NCBI GenBank assembly: GCA_020638875.1
Contig: JACKHS010000001.1
Coordinates: 186,001 to 250,000 of the forward strand
DNA: 64,000 nt
Reading direction: 5' to 3'
Source of the DNA: Planctomycetota bacterium
GTDB lineage: Bacteria > Planctomycetota > UBA1135 > GCA-002686595
Of the stretch, positions 1 through 8,650 are shown one piece after another. A model generated the notes under the pieces. The model made no database searches. It saw only the letters and a list, made by a program, of their open reading frames with translations, and was not told where the DNA came from. Positions within the stretch are counted from its first letter, which is position 1. Every line of letters begins with the position of its first letter. The position numbers and the translations under genes were made by a program.

Positions 1-1
1 G

Positions 2-574
2 CTCCCCGACTCGCGCGCCGCGCGCTACCGCGTGCTGCGAGCGCGGCGCGGCGCAGGCGCGCGGCTCGAGCTGCGCGCGCTCGACGACGACGCCCTGCTC
101 GACGACGCGCCCCTCGCCGTCGACGCCGACGACCGCGCCGACCACGGCTACTTCAGCGTCTTCCGTTACTCCCCCGCCGCGCGGCCCGCGCTCGCGCAGA
201 TCGAGGCCGCGTTCTTCGAGCGCCTCGCGCGCCACGAGGGCGCCGACCCGCGCAGTTGCTACGACGACCAGTACATCTCGAACGGCGGTCAGCTCGCGCT
301 GCTGGCGCTGGGCACCTATCGCCTGATCGCCGACCTGCGCGCGTGGCTGGCCGCCCGCGGCGCGCCGGAGGTCACGACGTCGAAGCCGTACGACTGCGCC
401 GGCGCGCTGCTCGTCGCCCGCGAGGCCGGCTGCGCGCTCAGCGCCCCCGAAGGCGGCCCGCTCGACTTTCCCCTCGACGCGACGACGCCGGTGAGCTTCG
501 TCGGCTGGGCCAACGCCGCCACCGCCGCCCGCCTCGCGCCGCACTTGCAGGCGGCGCTGCACGTGCGGGTGTGA
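2..574 (+). CDS. Inositol monophosphatase-family protein, C-terminal part (gene enters from the left edge)
   Basis: The reading frame is open to the left edge, so this is the 3' end of a longer gene; the GTG at 32 is unlikely to be the real start. About 190 residues are visible. The final third reads KPYDCAGALLVAREAG followed by a G-x-P-L-D stretch, which resembles the second metal-binding and C-terminal signature of the inositol monophosphatase / FBPase-like superfamily (usual form W-D-x-A-A-G-x-L-x-x-E-A-G-G). Here the Trp is replaced by Tyr. The upstream metal-binding half lies outside the window, so substrate cannot be judged; a sugar-phosphate or inositol-phosphate phosphatase role is inferred. 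The next gene converges from the other strand 7 bases away. Confidence 0.55.
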   Translation, partial: LPDSRAARYRVLRARRGAGARLELRALDDDALLDDAPLAVDADDRADHGYFSVFRYSPAARPALAQIEAAFFERLARHEGADPRSCYDDQYISNGGQLALLALGTYRLIADLRAWLAARGAPEVTTSKPYDCAGALLVAREAGCALSAPEGGPLDFPLDATTPVSFVGWANAATAARLAPHLQAALHVRV

Positions 575-581
575 CGCGCGC

Positions 582-2297
582 CTACACCTGCTCGCGCGAG
601 ACGTCGTAGCGGCGCAGCATGCGGCCGCCGATCCAGGCGAGCAGCGCGGCCATGCCGAGCATCACGACGACGCCGATGCCGAGCGAGAGCAGGGCGGCGG
701 TCACGCGGGAGAGGCCCAGCCAGTCCGGGCCGAGCAGCAGCAGCGCCGCGCTCGGGCCGGCGACGAGCGCCAGGGCGACGGCGAGCAGGAGGATGCGCAG
801 GAAGACGAGCACCACCGCGCGGCCGGAGTTGTGCAACGTGCCCTCCTGGCCGGGCACGTAGCGGATCGGCGCGAAGAGGAAGACCGCGTTGTCGACCGAG
901 ATCCAGGTGAACAGCACGAAGGGCAACGCCGCGACGATGCCGAGCAGGCCCGGGTGGAACCGCTGCAGGACGGCGGCGCGCACGAGGATCGCCGCGCCGA
1001 GCAACGTCGAGATCAGCGCCACCTGCGGCAGCAGCGTCGCGACGAAGAGCCGCGTCGGCGCGACGGGCCAGGCCTTCATCTGCTCCATCAGGTCGACGTC
1101 GGCGCGGAAGTCGTAGCGCAGCGCGCCCGACAGGTACATCACGCCGAGGAGCCCGATCAGCGCCGAGCTGCCGAGCAGCGCGCCGGGGCCGGGGCTCTGC
1201 ACGGCCTTGCCGGTGAGGAAGCTCACCATGACCGTCACGAGCACGACGATCAGCACGCCGGTCACGAGGTTCGTGCGCGCCTTGCGCCAGATCGCCACCG
1301 TCTTGAGCCACGCGACGGCGCCCAGGGGCCCGCGACCGAACAGCCAGGGCACGCGCTTGCCCGCGGCGGCGCGCGAGACCTCGCCCTGCAGCGCGGCGCC
1401 GCGCCCGACGCGGCGCAGGCGCTTGGCGATGTCGGCCGAGGTGTCGAGCGAGGCCTCGCGGAAGTCGACGCGCAGCCGCGCAGTGAGCTCGAACAGGCCC
1501 AACCACAGCGCGAGGCAGAACGCGCCCCACGCGGCGAACTCGCCCGCGCTCGTCGCGGTCATCAGCGACGCCCAGGGCGTGAAGGGCGCGAGCACGACGC
1601 GCACGACCGGCAGGTCGACCAGCGCGCGCAGGTCGCCGGTCGAGACCAGGTCGCCCAGCACGTTGTCGGTGAAGCGCCGCCCGAAGATCAGCGCCATGAA
1701 CAGCGCCCAGACCAGGAAGCCCATCAGGATGCGCACGAACAGCAGGCGGCGGCCCTTGGCCCAGCGACCGAGGCGCGAGCTCGCGTCGGCGACGACGAGC
1801 GAGCCGAACTGCCGCGCGACTCCCAGCGTCAGCAGCCCCGTGCCTGCGCCCACGAAGCCGAACAGCGGCCGCGGCATGTGACGGCACGTCAAGAGCCCCA
1901 GCACGAGCGCGCCGAACAGCGTGCGCCCCAGGTCGACGAGCATGCGGTAGCGCACGAGGTTCGCGCGCGAGACCGGCGCCGCGAACAGGCGCTCGATCTC
2001 GTTCTTCGGCAGGTACACGCCGCGCACGTTGAGCGCGGACACGCCGCTCACGACCGTCAGCGCGAGCATGCCGAGCTTCGTGAACGCGCGCAGCTCCTCG
2101 GGCGAGCTCGGCGTGCCGCGGTCGAAGCGCCCGCGCAGGAACAGCGACGTCAGCCAGAGCCCGGTGAGCCCCGTGCCGACGAGCATGAACAGGAGGCCCG
2201 AAGGCGTCTTCAGGCGCCGCAACTGCTTGCGCACGCCGCCGCGCAGCTTGAGCACGGCGAGCCGGCGCAGCGCCGGGTCGCCGACGATCAGCTCCAT
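582..2297 (-). CDS. ABC exporter membrane subunit
   Basis: A 571-residue polytopic membrane protein with a cytoplasmic N-terminus rich in Arg/Lys, then many hydrophobic segments (first at about 36-55, further ones spread to the C-terminus) and a long polar loop near the middle. The ATG at 2297 was chosen because it overlaps the stop of the upstream ABC ATPase gene by 10 bases; a longer open frame upstream lies inside the ATPase. Size, topology and pairing fit the putative ABC exporter family (ABC-2-like, two six-helix halves). It would form the membrane pore for the ATPase encoded just upstream. The substrate is unknown. Confidence 0.75.
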   Translation of the reverse strand: MELIVGDPALRRLAVLKLRGGVRKQLRRLKTPSGLLFMLVGTGLTGLWLTSLFLRGRFDRGTPSSPEELRAFTKLGMLALTVVSGVSALNVRGVYLPKNEIERLFAAPVSRANLVRYRMLVDLGRTLFGALVLGLLTCRHMPRPLFGFVGAGTGLLTLGVARQFGSLVVADASSRLGRWAKGRRLLFVRILMGFLVWALFMALIFGRRFTDNVLGDLVSTGDLRALVDLPVVRVVLAPFTPWASLMTATSAGEFAAWGAFCLALWLGLFELTARLRVDFREASLDTSADIAKRLRRVGRGAALQGEVSRAAAGKRVPWLFGRGPLGAVAWLKTVAIWRKARTNLVTGVLIVVLVTVMVSFLTGKAVQSPGPGALLGSSALIGLLGVMYLSGALRYDFRADVDLMEQMKAWPVAPTRLFVATLLPQVALISTLLGAAILVRAAVLQRFHPGLLGIVAALPFVLFTWISVDNAVFLFAPIRYVPGQEGTLHNSGRAVVLVFLRILLLAVALALVAGPSAALLLLGPDWLGLSRVTAALLSLGIGVVVMLGMAALLAWIGGRMLRRYDVSREQV

Positions 2298-3091
2298 GCC
2301 CCGCCCTCGGGCTCCGGCTCGGCCGACGCCTCGCGCCGCTCGCCGGTGGCCGCCAGGAAGATCTCCTCGAGGCTCGAGTTCGCGTCGGGCGAGAGCGTCG
2401 CGCGCGCTTCGGCCAGCGTGCCGAGGAACACGCGGCGGCCGCGGTCGAGGATCAGGATGCGGTGCGCCAGCGCCTCGATCAGCTCGAGCAGGTGCGACGA
2501 GAGGATCACGGCGACGCCCTCGGCCGCGAGCTCGCGGATGGCCTGCTTCGCCGAGCGGATGCCGCGCGGGTCGAGGCCGGAGAGCGGCTCGTCCATCAGC
2601 ACGACCTTCGGCCGCGACAGCCACGCGTTGCAGAAGGCGAGCTTCTGCCGCATGCCGCGCGACAGCTCGCCGCCGAGCGCGTCGCGCTTCTCGACGAGCT
2701 CGAAGCGCTCGAGCAGGCGCTCGGCCTCGGCGTGCCAGTCCTCGCGGCGGTAGAGCCGCGCGGTGAACTCGAGGTGCTCGGCCACCGTCAGCGTCTCGAA
2801 CGGCTGCGGGTCCTCGGGCACCCACGCGAGCGCGCGCTTGGCCGCGACCTCGTCCTGCACCAGGTCGTGCCCGTCGACCTCGACCACGCCCTCCTGGATC
2901 GGCAGCACGCCGACGATCGAGCGCAGCGTGGTGGTCTTGCCCGCGCCGTTGGGCCCGACGAGCCCGAGGATCTCGCCCGGCGTCACGTCGAAGTCGAGGC
3001 CGTCGACGGCCAGGAAGTCGTCGTAGCGCTTGCAGAAGTGGCGGACGCGCAGCGCGGGGCGCGCGGTCGGCGGCGGAGGCGGGAGCGTCAT
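2288..3091 (-). CDS. ABC transporter ATP-binding protein
   Basis: A 267-residue ABC ATPase. It has a Walker A motif GPNGAGKTT near residue 50, a signature motif in the variant form LSRGM, a Walker B motif VVLMDEPLSGLD, and an H-loop SSHLLE. The C-terminal tail is short. The ATG at 3091 starts with a proline-rich stretch and fits the family N-terminus; an alternative ATG at 3211 would add 40 low-complexity residues and overlap the divergent gene, so it is less likely. It overlaps its membrane partner by 10 bases, indicating translational coupling. It probably energises export; substrate is not evident. Confidence 0.85.
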   Translation of the reverse strand: MTLPPPPPTARPALRVRHFCKRYDDFLAVDGLDFDVTPGEILGLVGPNGAGKTTTLRSIVGVLPIQEGVVEVDGHDLVQDEVAAKRALAWVPEDPQPFETLTVAEHLEFTARLYRREDWHAEAERLLERFELVEKRDALGGELSRGMRQKLAFCNAWLSRPKVVLMDEPLSGLDPRGIRSAKQAIRELAAEGVAVILSSHLLELIEALAHRILILDRGRRVFLGTLAEARATLSPDANSSLEEIFLAATGERREASAEPEPEGGAWS

Positions 3092-3209
3092 GCGGGGGCG
3101 TGCGGCGCGGAGCCCTCCTCCTGCGCCGGGGGCGACGTTATACCTCGGGTCGGGCCGCGCTTCTCCCTCCCCTCTCGCGGCGCGCCCTGCGATACTCCCC
3201 CGCCTCGCC

Positions 3210-3965
3210 ATGACCGCCCCCCGCCTCGTCGCCCACCGCGGCTACACCTACCGCTACCCCGACAACTCGCTCGCCGGGCTGCGCGCCGCCCTCGACGCGG
3301 GCGCGCGCTTCGTCGAGGTGGACGTGCAGCTCTCGACCGACCTCACGCCCTGGCTCTTCCACGACCGCGACCTCGTGCGCGTGTGCGGGCGGCTGGGCAA
3401 GCTGACCGAGCTCGACGACGCGGGCGTCGCGGCGCTGCGCGCGTCCGAGGAGGCGCGCTTCGGCGCCGCGTTCGCCGACGAGCCGGTGGCGCGCCTGGCC
3501 GAGCTGGCCGAGTTGCTGCGCGCGCGGCCGGACGTGTTCGCGTTCGTCGAGCTCAAGCCCGTCGCCGTCGAGCGCTTCGGCGCGGCGACGGTGGCCGAGC
3601 GCGCGCTGGCCGAGCTCGCCGGGCTCGAGGGCCGCTGCGCAGTGATCTCCTTCCGCCTCGACGTGCTGCGCGAGGTGCGCGCCCGCGCGAGCTTCCCGGT
3701 CGGGCCGATCCTCGAGGCGTGGAGCGAGCTCGAGGGCGCCGACGTCGCCGCGCTCGACCCCGCGTACGTCTTCTGCGACACGAAGCTCCTGCCGCGCGGG
3801 CCGCTCGCGCCGCTGCCCGGCGTGCCGCGCGCGGCGCTCGCCGTGTACGAGGTCGTCGACCCGGCCGAGGCGCGCGACCTCTTCGCGCGCGGTGCGAGCT
3901 TCGTCGAGACCTTCCGCTGGGTCGAGATGACCGCGGCGCTCGCCGACGAGGGCGCCGGCCGATGA
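3210..3965 (+). CDS. Glycerophosphodiester phosphodiesterase
   Basis: A 251-residue GDPD-family enzyme expected to hydrolyse glycerophosphodiesters to glycerol-3-phosphate and an alcohol. Family hallmarks are visible: the N-terminal VAHRGY with PDNS shortly after, the metal-binding EVDVQL, the catalytic-type histidine in LFHDRD, and FVELKP later. There is no obvious signal peptide, so a cytoplasmic location is likely. The stop overlaps the ATG of the glycerol-3-phosphate dehydrogenase gene by 4 bases (ATGA), so product and next-step enzyme are co-translated. It is divergent from the ABC ATPase, leaving about 118 bases for promoters. Confidence 0.88.
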   Translation: MTAPRLVAHRGYTYRYPDNSLAGLRAALDAGARFVEVDVQLSTDLTPWLFHDRDLVRVCGRLGKLTELDDAGVAALRASEEARFGAAFADEPVARLAELAELLRARPDVFAFVELKPVAVERFGAATVAERALAELAGLEGRCAVISFRLDVLREVRARASFPVGPILEAWSELEGADVAALDPAYVFCDTKLLPRGPLAPLPGVPRAALAVYEVVDPAEARDLFARGASFVETFRWVEMTAALADEGAGR

Positions 3966-5137
3966 GCGCGCCCGACTACGACGTGGTCGTGCTCGGCGGC
4001 GGCATCCACGGCACGGGCGTGGCCCAGGCCGCCGCCGCCGCCGGACAGCGCACGCTGCTGCTCGAGCAGACCGCGCTCGCCGCGGGCACCTCCTCGAAGT
4101 CGAGCAAGCTCATCCACGGCGGACTGCGCTACCTCGAGAGCTGGGACTTCGGCCTCGTGCACGAGTCGTTGCGCGAGCGCGCGATCCTGCTGCGCGTCGC
4201 GCCGGACCTCGTGCGCCTCGTGCCCTTCCACATCCCCGTCTACAAGAGCACGCAGCGCAGCGCGCTCGAGATCCGCGCCGGGCTGTGCCTCTACGCGCTG
4301 CTCGGCGGCATGCGCCACGAGGCGCAGTTCGAGAGCCTCGCGCGCGAGCGCTGGGACGGGCTCGACGGCCTGCGCACGAACGGCCTGAAGGCGGTCTTCC
4401 GCTACTACGACGCGCAGACGGACGACGCGCTGCTGACGCGCGCGGTGATGGCCTCGGCGCAGGAGCTGGGCGCGGAGCTCGCGCTGCCGGCGACCTTCCT
4501 GCGCGCCTGGAAGACGAGCTGGGGCTACGTCGGCCGCTACGAGCTCGACGGCGAGGAGCGCGAGTTCCGCACGCGGACGCTCGTCAACGCGGCCGGCCCG
4601 TGGATCGAGCGCGTGCGCGCGAACGTCGAGCCGCTGCCGCCGGGCTTCGCGGTCGACCTCGTGCAGGGCACGCACATCGAGCTCGCGGGCAAGCTCGAGC
4701 GCGGCGCCTACTACGCCGAGTCGCCCAGCGACCGCCGCGCGGTCTTCACGCTGCCGTGGAAGGGCCGCACGCTCGTCGGCACGACCGAGAAGGTCCACGA
4801 GGGCGCGCCCGAGGCCTGCGCGCCGACGCCGGCCGAGATCGAGTACCTGCAGGAGATCTTCCTGACCTACTTCCCCGGGAAGGACGCGACCGTGCAGAAC
4901 GCGTGGGCCGGCCTGCGCGTCTTGCCCGCCGCCGGCGGCTCCGCCTTCGGCCGCAGCCGCGAGACGATCCTCACCGTCGACGACGCGCAGGTGCCGCGCT
5001 ACCTCGCCATCTACGGCGGCAAGCTGACCGGCTACCGCGCCGCCGCCGAGCAGGTCCTGCGCCGCCTGCGCCCCGCGCTGCCGCCGCGGCCCGCGCTGGG
5101 GCGGACGGACGAGCTGCCGTTGCGGCGGCCGGAGTAG
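3962..5137 (+). CDS. glpD: FAD-dependent glycerol-3-phosphate dehydrogenase, short form
   Basis: A 391-residue GlpD-type flavoprotein oxidising glycerol-3-phosphate to dihydroxyacetone phosphate and passing electrons to quinone. The FAD-binding dinucleotide fold is at the N-terminus (VVVLGGGIHGTG). It is followed by the GlpD signature around SSKSSKLIHGGLRYLE and the substrate-site block VQGTHIEL, and near the end IYGGKLTGYR. E. coli GlpD has about 500 residues; this protein stops shortly after the oxidase domain and lacks the C-terminal helical cap domain. It starts by a 4-base overlap with the upstream GDPD gene, forming a two-step glycerophosphodiester catabolic unit. Confidence 0.9.
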   Translation: MSAPDYDVVVLGGGIHGTGVAQAAAAAGQRTLLLEQTALAAGTSSKSSKLIHGGLRYLESWDFGLVHESLRERAILLRVAPDLVRLVPFHIPVYKSTQRSALEIRAGLCLYALLGGMRHEAQFESLARERWDGLDGLRTNGLKAVFRYYDAQTDDALLTRAVMASAQELGAELALPATFLRAWKTSWGYVGRYELDGEEREFRTRTLVNAAGPWIERVRANVEPLPPGFAVDLVQGTHIELAGKLERGAYYAESPSDRRAVFTLPWKGRTLVGTTEKVHEGAPEACAPTPAEIEYLQEIFLTYFPGKDATVQNAWAGLRVLPAAGGSAFGRSRETILTVDDAQVPRYLAIYGGKLTGYRAAAEQVLRRLRPALPPRPALGRTDELPLRRPE

Positions 5138-5147
5138 GGCGCGAGCC

Positions 5148-5648
5148 ATGGATGGGCTGCTCCTCATCCTCCCCGTCCTCGGCGTCGTCGTCGCCGTGCG
5201 CGTCGCGCTGCACCACGCCGACAAGGAGCGCATTCGGATCGCTGCGACGAGCCGCGGCTGGAGCAGCGTCGAGGTGAGCTGGGCGCCCTTCGCGCCCGGC
5301 TGGTTCTTCGAGAAGGGCGAGCGCCACTACCGCGTCGACTTCGTCGACGAGCACGGCCGGCGCGGCGAGGTCTACTGCAAGACCGGGATGCTGACCGGCG
5401 TGTACTGGCGCGAGCCGGAGGCCTGGGAGGGCTCGCACGCGCGGGCCTCGGCCCCCGCTCCGGCCACGCCCGCGTCGAGCGTGGAGTGCGCGTTCTGTCG
5501 CCGCCCCGTCGACCTCGACGCTCCCGACGCGTTGCAGGTCACGATCTCGCGGCCGTTCGACGGGACGACGCAGCCCCTCCACGCTCACCAGGCCTGCTTG
5601 ACGGAGCACCTGCCCGAGGGCGTCCCGCCCGCGCCGCCGCGCGGCTGA
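5148..5648 (+). CDS. Small membrane-anchored protein with a CxxC pair
   Basis: A 166-residue protein with one N-terminal hydrophobic segment (residues 3-22) and a soluble part. A predicted beta-rich stretch at about 35-90 contains GW, W-A-P-F-A-P and F-V-D-E-H-G-R-R-G. A C-terminal extension carries CAFCRRPVDLD, a CxxC knuckle, with a further Cys near the end, possibly a small zinc site. No known family was recognised. Its central part aligns by eye with the next gene (same TM, same GW, same YRV-F-VD block), so the two are probably tandem paralogues. It follows glpD by 10 bases and may be co-transcribed. Confidence 0.6.
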   Translation: MDGLLLILPVLGVVVAVRVALHHADKERIRIAATSRGWSSVEVSWAPFAPGWFFEKGERHYRVDFVDEHGRRGEVYCKTGMLTGVYWREPEAWEGSHARASAPAPATPASSVECAFCRRPVDLDAPDALQVTISRPFDGTTQPLHAHQACLTEHLPEGVPPAPPRG

Positions 5649-5723
5649 GGCGCGGCCCGTCCGAGCGCGATGGACAGTTCGGCGGCTGCCGGGTACCGTC
5701 GCTTCGCACGCCTCGCTCGCCCC

Positions 5724-6041
5724 ATGCTCGACCCGTACGTAGCCGCCGCGCTCGTCGCGCTCGTTTTCGCCGTGGGCGTCGTCGGGCGCAACCGGATCGA
5801 CACGAGCTTGCTCGCGCGCCTGGCGCGGGAGAACGGCTGGCGCGAGCCTCGCATCCGCCGCCTCTGGCGCCGGCCGAGATCCGTCGCCGAGGTCTTCTAC
5901 GTGAACCCGTACCGCGTGACCTTCGTCGACGACGCGGGCGAGCCGGGCACGCGCGAGTGCGCGGTCGGGATGTTCTACGCGGCGAAGTGGAGCGACGACG
6001 GCGAGCCGGCGCAGCCGAGCGCGCCGTCGGCGGCACGTTGA
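5724..6041 (+). CDS. Small membrane protein, paralogue of the upstream gene
   Basis: A 105-residue protein with a single N-terminal transmembrane segment (about residues 6-22) followed by a basic stretch and a short beta-rich domain containing NPYRVTFVDDAGE. The ATG at 5724 is preferred over one at 5670 because it puts the transmembrane segment at the same place as in the neighbouring paralogue. It shares with that protein the order TM, R-x-x-x-A-R, GW, YRVxFVD, V-G-M and K-W, but lacks the CxxC tail. Function unknown. Confidence 0.55.
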   Translation: MLDPYVAAALVALVFAVGVVGRNRIDTSLLARLARENGWREPRIRRLWRRPRSVAEVFYVNPYRVTFVDDAGEPGTRECAVGMFYAAKWSDDGEPAQPSAPSAAR

Positions 6042-6065
6042 GCGGTACGCGGCGCGGCGCCCGGC

Positions 6066-6455
6066 TCAGCGCGCGTCGCCGCACGCCACGGGCTGCAGCG
6101 GCTCCAGCGCGACGCTCACGTCACCCGAGTGCGTCCACGCTCCGCCCCCGGCGAGGTCGATGATCAGGCCGGGGACGTTCAGCAGCAGCGCGTTGCCGAA
6201 GATCCAGCCCGACATGTGGCGCTTCGCGACGCAGGCGGTGTCGGCGTAGCCCTCGTGCTCGAAGGTGAAGCGCACGTCGGCGTCGCTCGGCACCTCGACC
6301 TCCGCGGGCGTGACGCCGGTCTCGCCGGTGCTGGCGGTGAAGGTCGCGCCGCTGGGGCAGCTCTCGACCTTCAACACGTCGTGTCGACCCGTCACGACGG
6401 TGGCGCAGGAGGTGAACGAAGCGGCGAGAGCGAGGAGGAAAAGGGAGCGCAGCAT
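6066..6455 (-). CDS. Lipoprotein, PEGA-like
   Basis: A 129-residue predicted outer-membrane or periplasmic lipoprotein. It has a short basic start, a hydrophobic stretch and a lipobox-like FTSC ending at about residue 17. The body contains VTGRHDVLKVESCPSGA, a TP-x-x-V turn, F-E-H-E-G-Y, and near the end a hydrophobic, Gly-rich stretch. This is the layout of small PEGA-like surface lipoproteins found beside envelope genes. The ATG at 6455 begins the signal peptide directly; longer versions of the frame have no signal. It is divergent from the lipoprotein gene at 6648. Confidence 0.65.
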   Translation of the reverse strand: MLRSLFLLALAASFTSCATVVTGRHDVLKVESCPSGATFTASTGETGVTPAEVEVPSDADVRFTFEHEGYADTACVAKRHMSGWIFGNALLLNVPGLIIDLAGGGAWTHSGDVSVALEPLQPVACGDAR

Positions 6456-6647
6456 GGCCTCACTTGGGCTGGGGACCGCTCGACGGGGAGCTACAGCGCT
6501 CCCGTCGAACCTCGGACGAGCGGGCGCCCGAGGGGAGCTCGATTCGACGCGCACGTGGATTTTGGGTCGGGGTCCCCACGTCGAAGCGGCGCCGCGCGGA
6601 GCGTGTACGATGCGTCTACCGAGAGGCCGTCCAGCCAGGGAGGAGGC

Positions 6648-7115
6648 ATGAACGGGTCGATCCGTGGAGGCTGCCGCACCGACGGGAGGAGGACACGTCC
6701 TGCGTGGCTGCGCAGCGCGTTGCGCTGGTGGAGTTGCGCGGGGCTCCTCGGCCTCGCGGCCTGCGACCCCGCGTACATGCGGACTCGAATCTACGAGCCC
6801 GGGCCGTACGCCGCGTCGAGCGCCGAGCTCGCTGCTGAGGTGCAGCGCGTCGAGGCGCCGCGGGAGTTCCGAGTCGCCGAGCTCGACGCCGCGGCCAGTG
6901 AGCTGCGAGATGGCGAGCGGTGGCACGTGCTCCGGCGATACCAAGGGCGCACGCGGGGGACCGTACTGGAGGTTCTGCACGACGACGACGATGGGATCGT
7001 GCAGCTGTACGTGAGGGCGTTCCCCGCGAACAGCGAGCCCGAGCCGCTCACCCGACTGCGCAGGCGAATCGAAGCCATCCTCTTCGCGTCGGGCTTCCGG
7101 CCACGGCGGGACTGA
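6648..7115 (+). CDS. Hypothetical lipoprotein
   Basis: A 155-residue protein with an Arg-rich N-terminus, a hydrophobic segment and a lipobox LAAC at about residue 39, so probably secreted and lipidated. The mature part is charged and predicted mostly helical, with an acidic patch (HDDDDG). No family was recognised. A purine-rich run AGGGAGGAGG just upstream of the ATG (6637-6646) supports this start. The stop lies 21 bases before the convergent phospholipase-D-family gene. Confidence 0.6.
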   Translation: MNGSIRGGCRTDGRRTRPAWLRSALRWWSCAGLLGLAACDPAYMRTRIYEPGPYAASSAELAAEVQRVEAPREFRVAELDAAASELRDGERWHVLRRYQGRTRGTVLEVLHDDDDGIVQLYVRAFPANSEPEPLTRLRRRIEAILFASGFRPRRD

Positions 7116-7136
7116 TCCCTCGCGGGCCCGCCCGCT

Positions 7137-8606
7137 TCACTGCACCGGCGAGAACAACCGCGCCAGGTTCACCAGGAAGCGGAACCACGCGCCGCGGCGC
7201 TCGTACTCGTCGCCGTGCACCTCGACGCTGCGCTCGAGGTCGCGCGCGAACATGGCCTCCATCTCCTGCGCGGCGGGCACGTCGAGGGCGACCATGGTCA
7301 GCTCGAAATTGAGGCGGAAGCTGCGGTTGTCGAGGTTGGCGGTGGTGACGACGCTGACGAGGTCGTCGACGAGCATCGCCTTCTGGTGCAGGAAGCCCGG
7401 CGTGTAGCGGAAGACGCGCACGCCGACGTCGCTGAGTTCGCGGATGTAGGAGAAGCTCGAGAGCCACACGAGCATGTGGTCGGCCTTGCGCGGCAGCAGG
7501 ATGCGCACGTCGACGCCGCGCAGCGCGGCGAGCTGGAGCGCGCCCACCACGCGGTCGTCGGGCACGAAGTACGGGCTCGAGATCCAGAGGCGGTCCTCGG
7601 CGCTGTGGATCGCGTGCGTGTAGAACAGGCTCGCCGTCTCGAGGCCGTCGGCCGGCCCCGAGGGCAGCACGAGCACGTCGACGTCGTGGCCCGCGCAGGC
7701 GCGCGGCGTCCACTCGAGCGGCGGCACCTCGCGCGTGGCCCAGAACCAGTCCTCGAGGAACGCGAGCTGCACGCACTGCACGGCGGGTCCCTCGTAGCGC
7801 GCGTGCGTGTCGCGCCAGGGCCCCATCTCCGCGTCGCGGCCGAGGTACTCGTCGCCGACGTTGAGCCCGCCGACCAGCGCCACGCGGCCGTCGGCGACGA
7901 CCACCTTGCGGTGGTTGCGGAAGTTGATCTGGAAGCGATTCTTCGGGCCGCGGCGGGTGTGAAACGGGCGCACGTCGACGCCCGCGGCGCGCAGCTCGGC
8001 GAGGTAGGCGCCGGGGAGCGAGATGCAGCCGATCTCGTCGTAGAGCAGGTACACGCGCACGCCGGCGCGCGCGCGCGCGGCGAGGCGGCGCTGGAACTCG
8101 CGGCCCAGCGTGTCGTCGGTGAGGATGAAGAACTGCACGACGAGGTAGTCCTGCGCCTCCTCGAACACGCGGAACATCTCGGCGAAGGTCGCCTCGCCGT
8201 CGACGAGCAGGTCGACGCGGTTGCCGCGCGTGAAGTGCAGGCGCGCGAGGCGCTCGACCGCGTAGAGCGCCGGGTAGACCTCGCCGAAGTCCGAGGCGTG
8301 CTCGCGTAAGGCTTCGTGCAGGCGCTGGCCGACGTGCTGGATCGCGAGGTCGCCCGCGCGCCGCGCCTTGACGTACCCGACGAACTTGCGGCGGCCGAAG
8401 ACGACGTAGAGCGGCACCGCCAGGTACGGCAGCGTCACCAGCGAGACGGCCCACGCGACGGCGCCCTGCGGCGTGCGGGTGTACACGATCGCGCGGTAGG
8501 CGCAGTACAGCCCGAACAGGTGCAGCAGCGGGACGAGCAGCGCCAGCGCGGCCATCAGGGTGTCGGTGATCGCGAGCACGCGCGGAGCGTAGCACGGCGC
8601 CGGCAC
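7137..8606 (-). CDS. cls: Cardiolipin synthase-like phospholipase D protein
   Basis: A 489-residue membrane protein of the bacterial cardiolipin synthase type. Two transmembrane segments at about 12-40 and 46-70 are followed by two phospholipase D domains. Both HKD motifs are complete: H232-x-K-x4-D (HRKVVVAD) and H407-x-K-x4-D (HQKAMLVD), each with downstream Gly/Asn-type residues (LVGGLNVGDEY; TTANLDNRSF). Full length compares well with ClsA-type enzymes (about 480-490 residues). It should condense phospholipids to cardiolipin at the inner membrane. It converges with the lipoprotein gene to its left and is divergent from the DoxX gene. Confidence 0.9.
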   Translation of the reverse strand: MPAPCYAPRVLAITDTLMAALALLVPLLHLFGLYCAYRAIVYTRTPQGAVAWAVSLVTLPYLAVPLYVVFGRRKFVGYVKARRAGDLAIQHVGQRLHEALREHASDFGEVYPALYAVERLARLHFTRGNRVDLLVDGEATFAEMFRVFEEAQDYLVVQFFILTDDTLGREFQRRLAARARAGVRVYLLYDEIGCISLPGAYLAELRAAGVDVRPFHTRRGPKNRFQINFRNHRKVVVADGRVALVGGLNVGDEYLGRDAEMGPWRDTHARYEGPAVQCVQLAFLEDWFWATREVPPLEWTPRACAGHDVDVLVLPSGPADGLETASLFYTHAIHSAEDRLWISSPYFVPDDRVVGALQLAALRGVDVRILLPRKADHMLVWLSSFSYIRELSDVGVRVFRYTPGFLHQKAMLVDDLVSVVTTANLDNRSFRLNFELTMVALDVPAAQEMEAMFARDLERSVEVHGDEYERRGAWFRFLVNLARLFSPVQ

Positions 8607-8650
8607 GGCCGAGGCTTGCGAGCCGCCGCGCGCTCGCTAGAAGGAAGCCC

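Noticed and set aside
831..2766. Plus-strand open frames opposite the ABC exporter genes
   Set aside because: They are shadow frames rich in Arg, Gln and His; the minus-strand frames carry the membrane segments and ABC motifs.
3092..3211. Longer N-terminus of the ABC ATPase starting at 3211
   Set aside because: It would add 40 low-complexity residues and overlap the start of the divergent GDPD gene; the ATG at 3091 fits the family.
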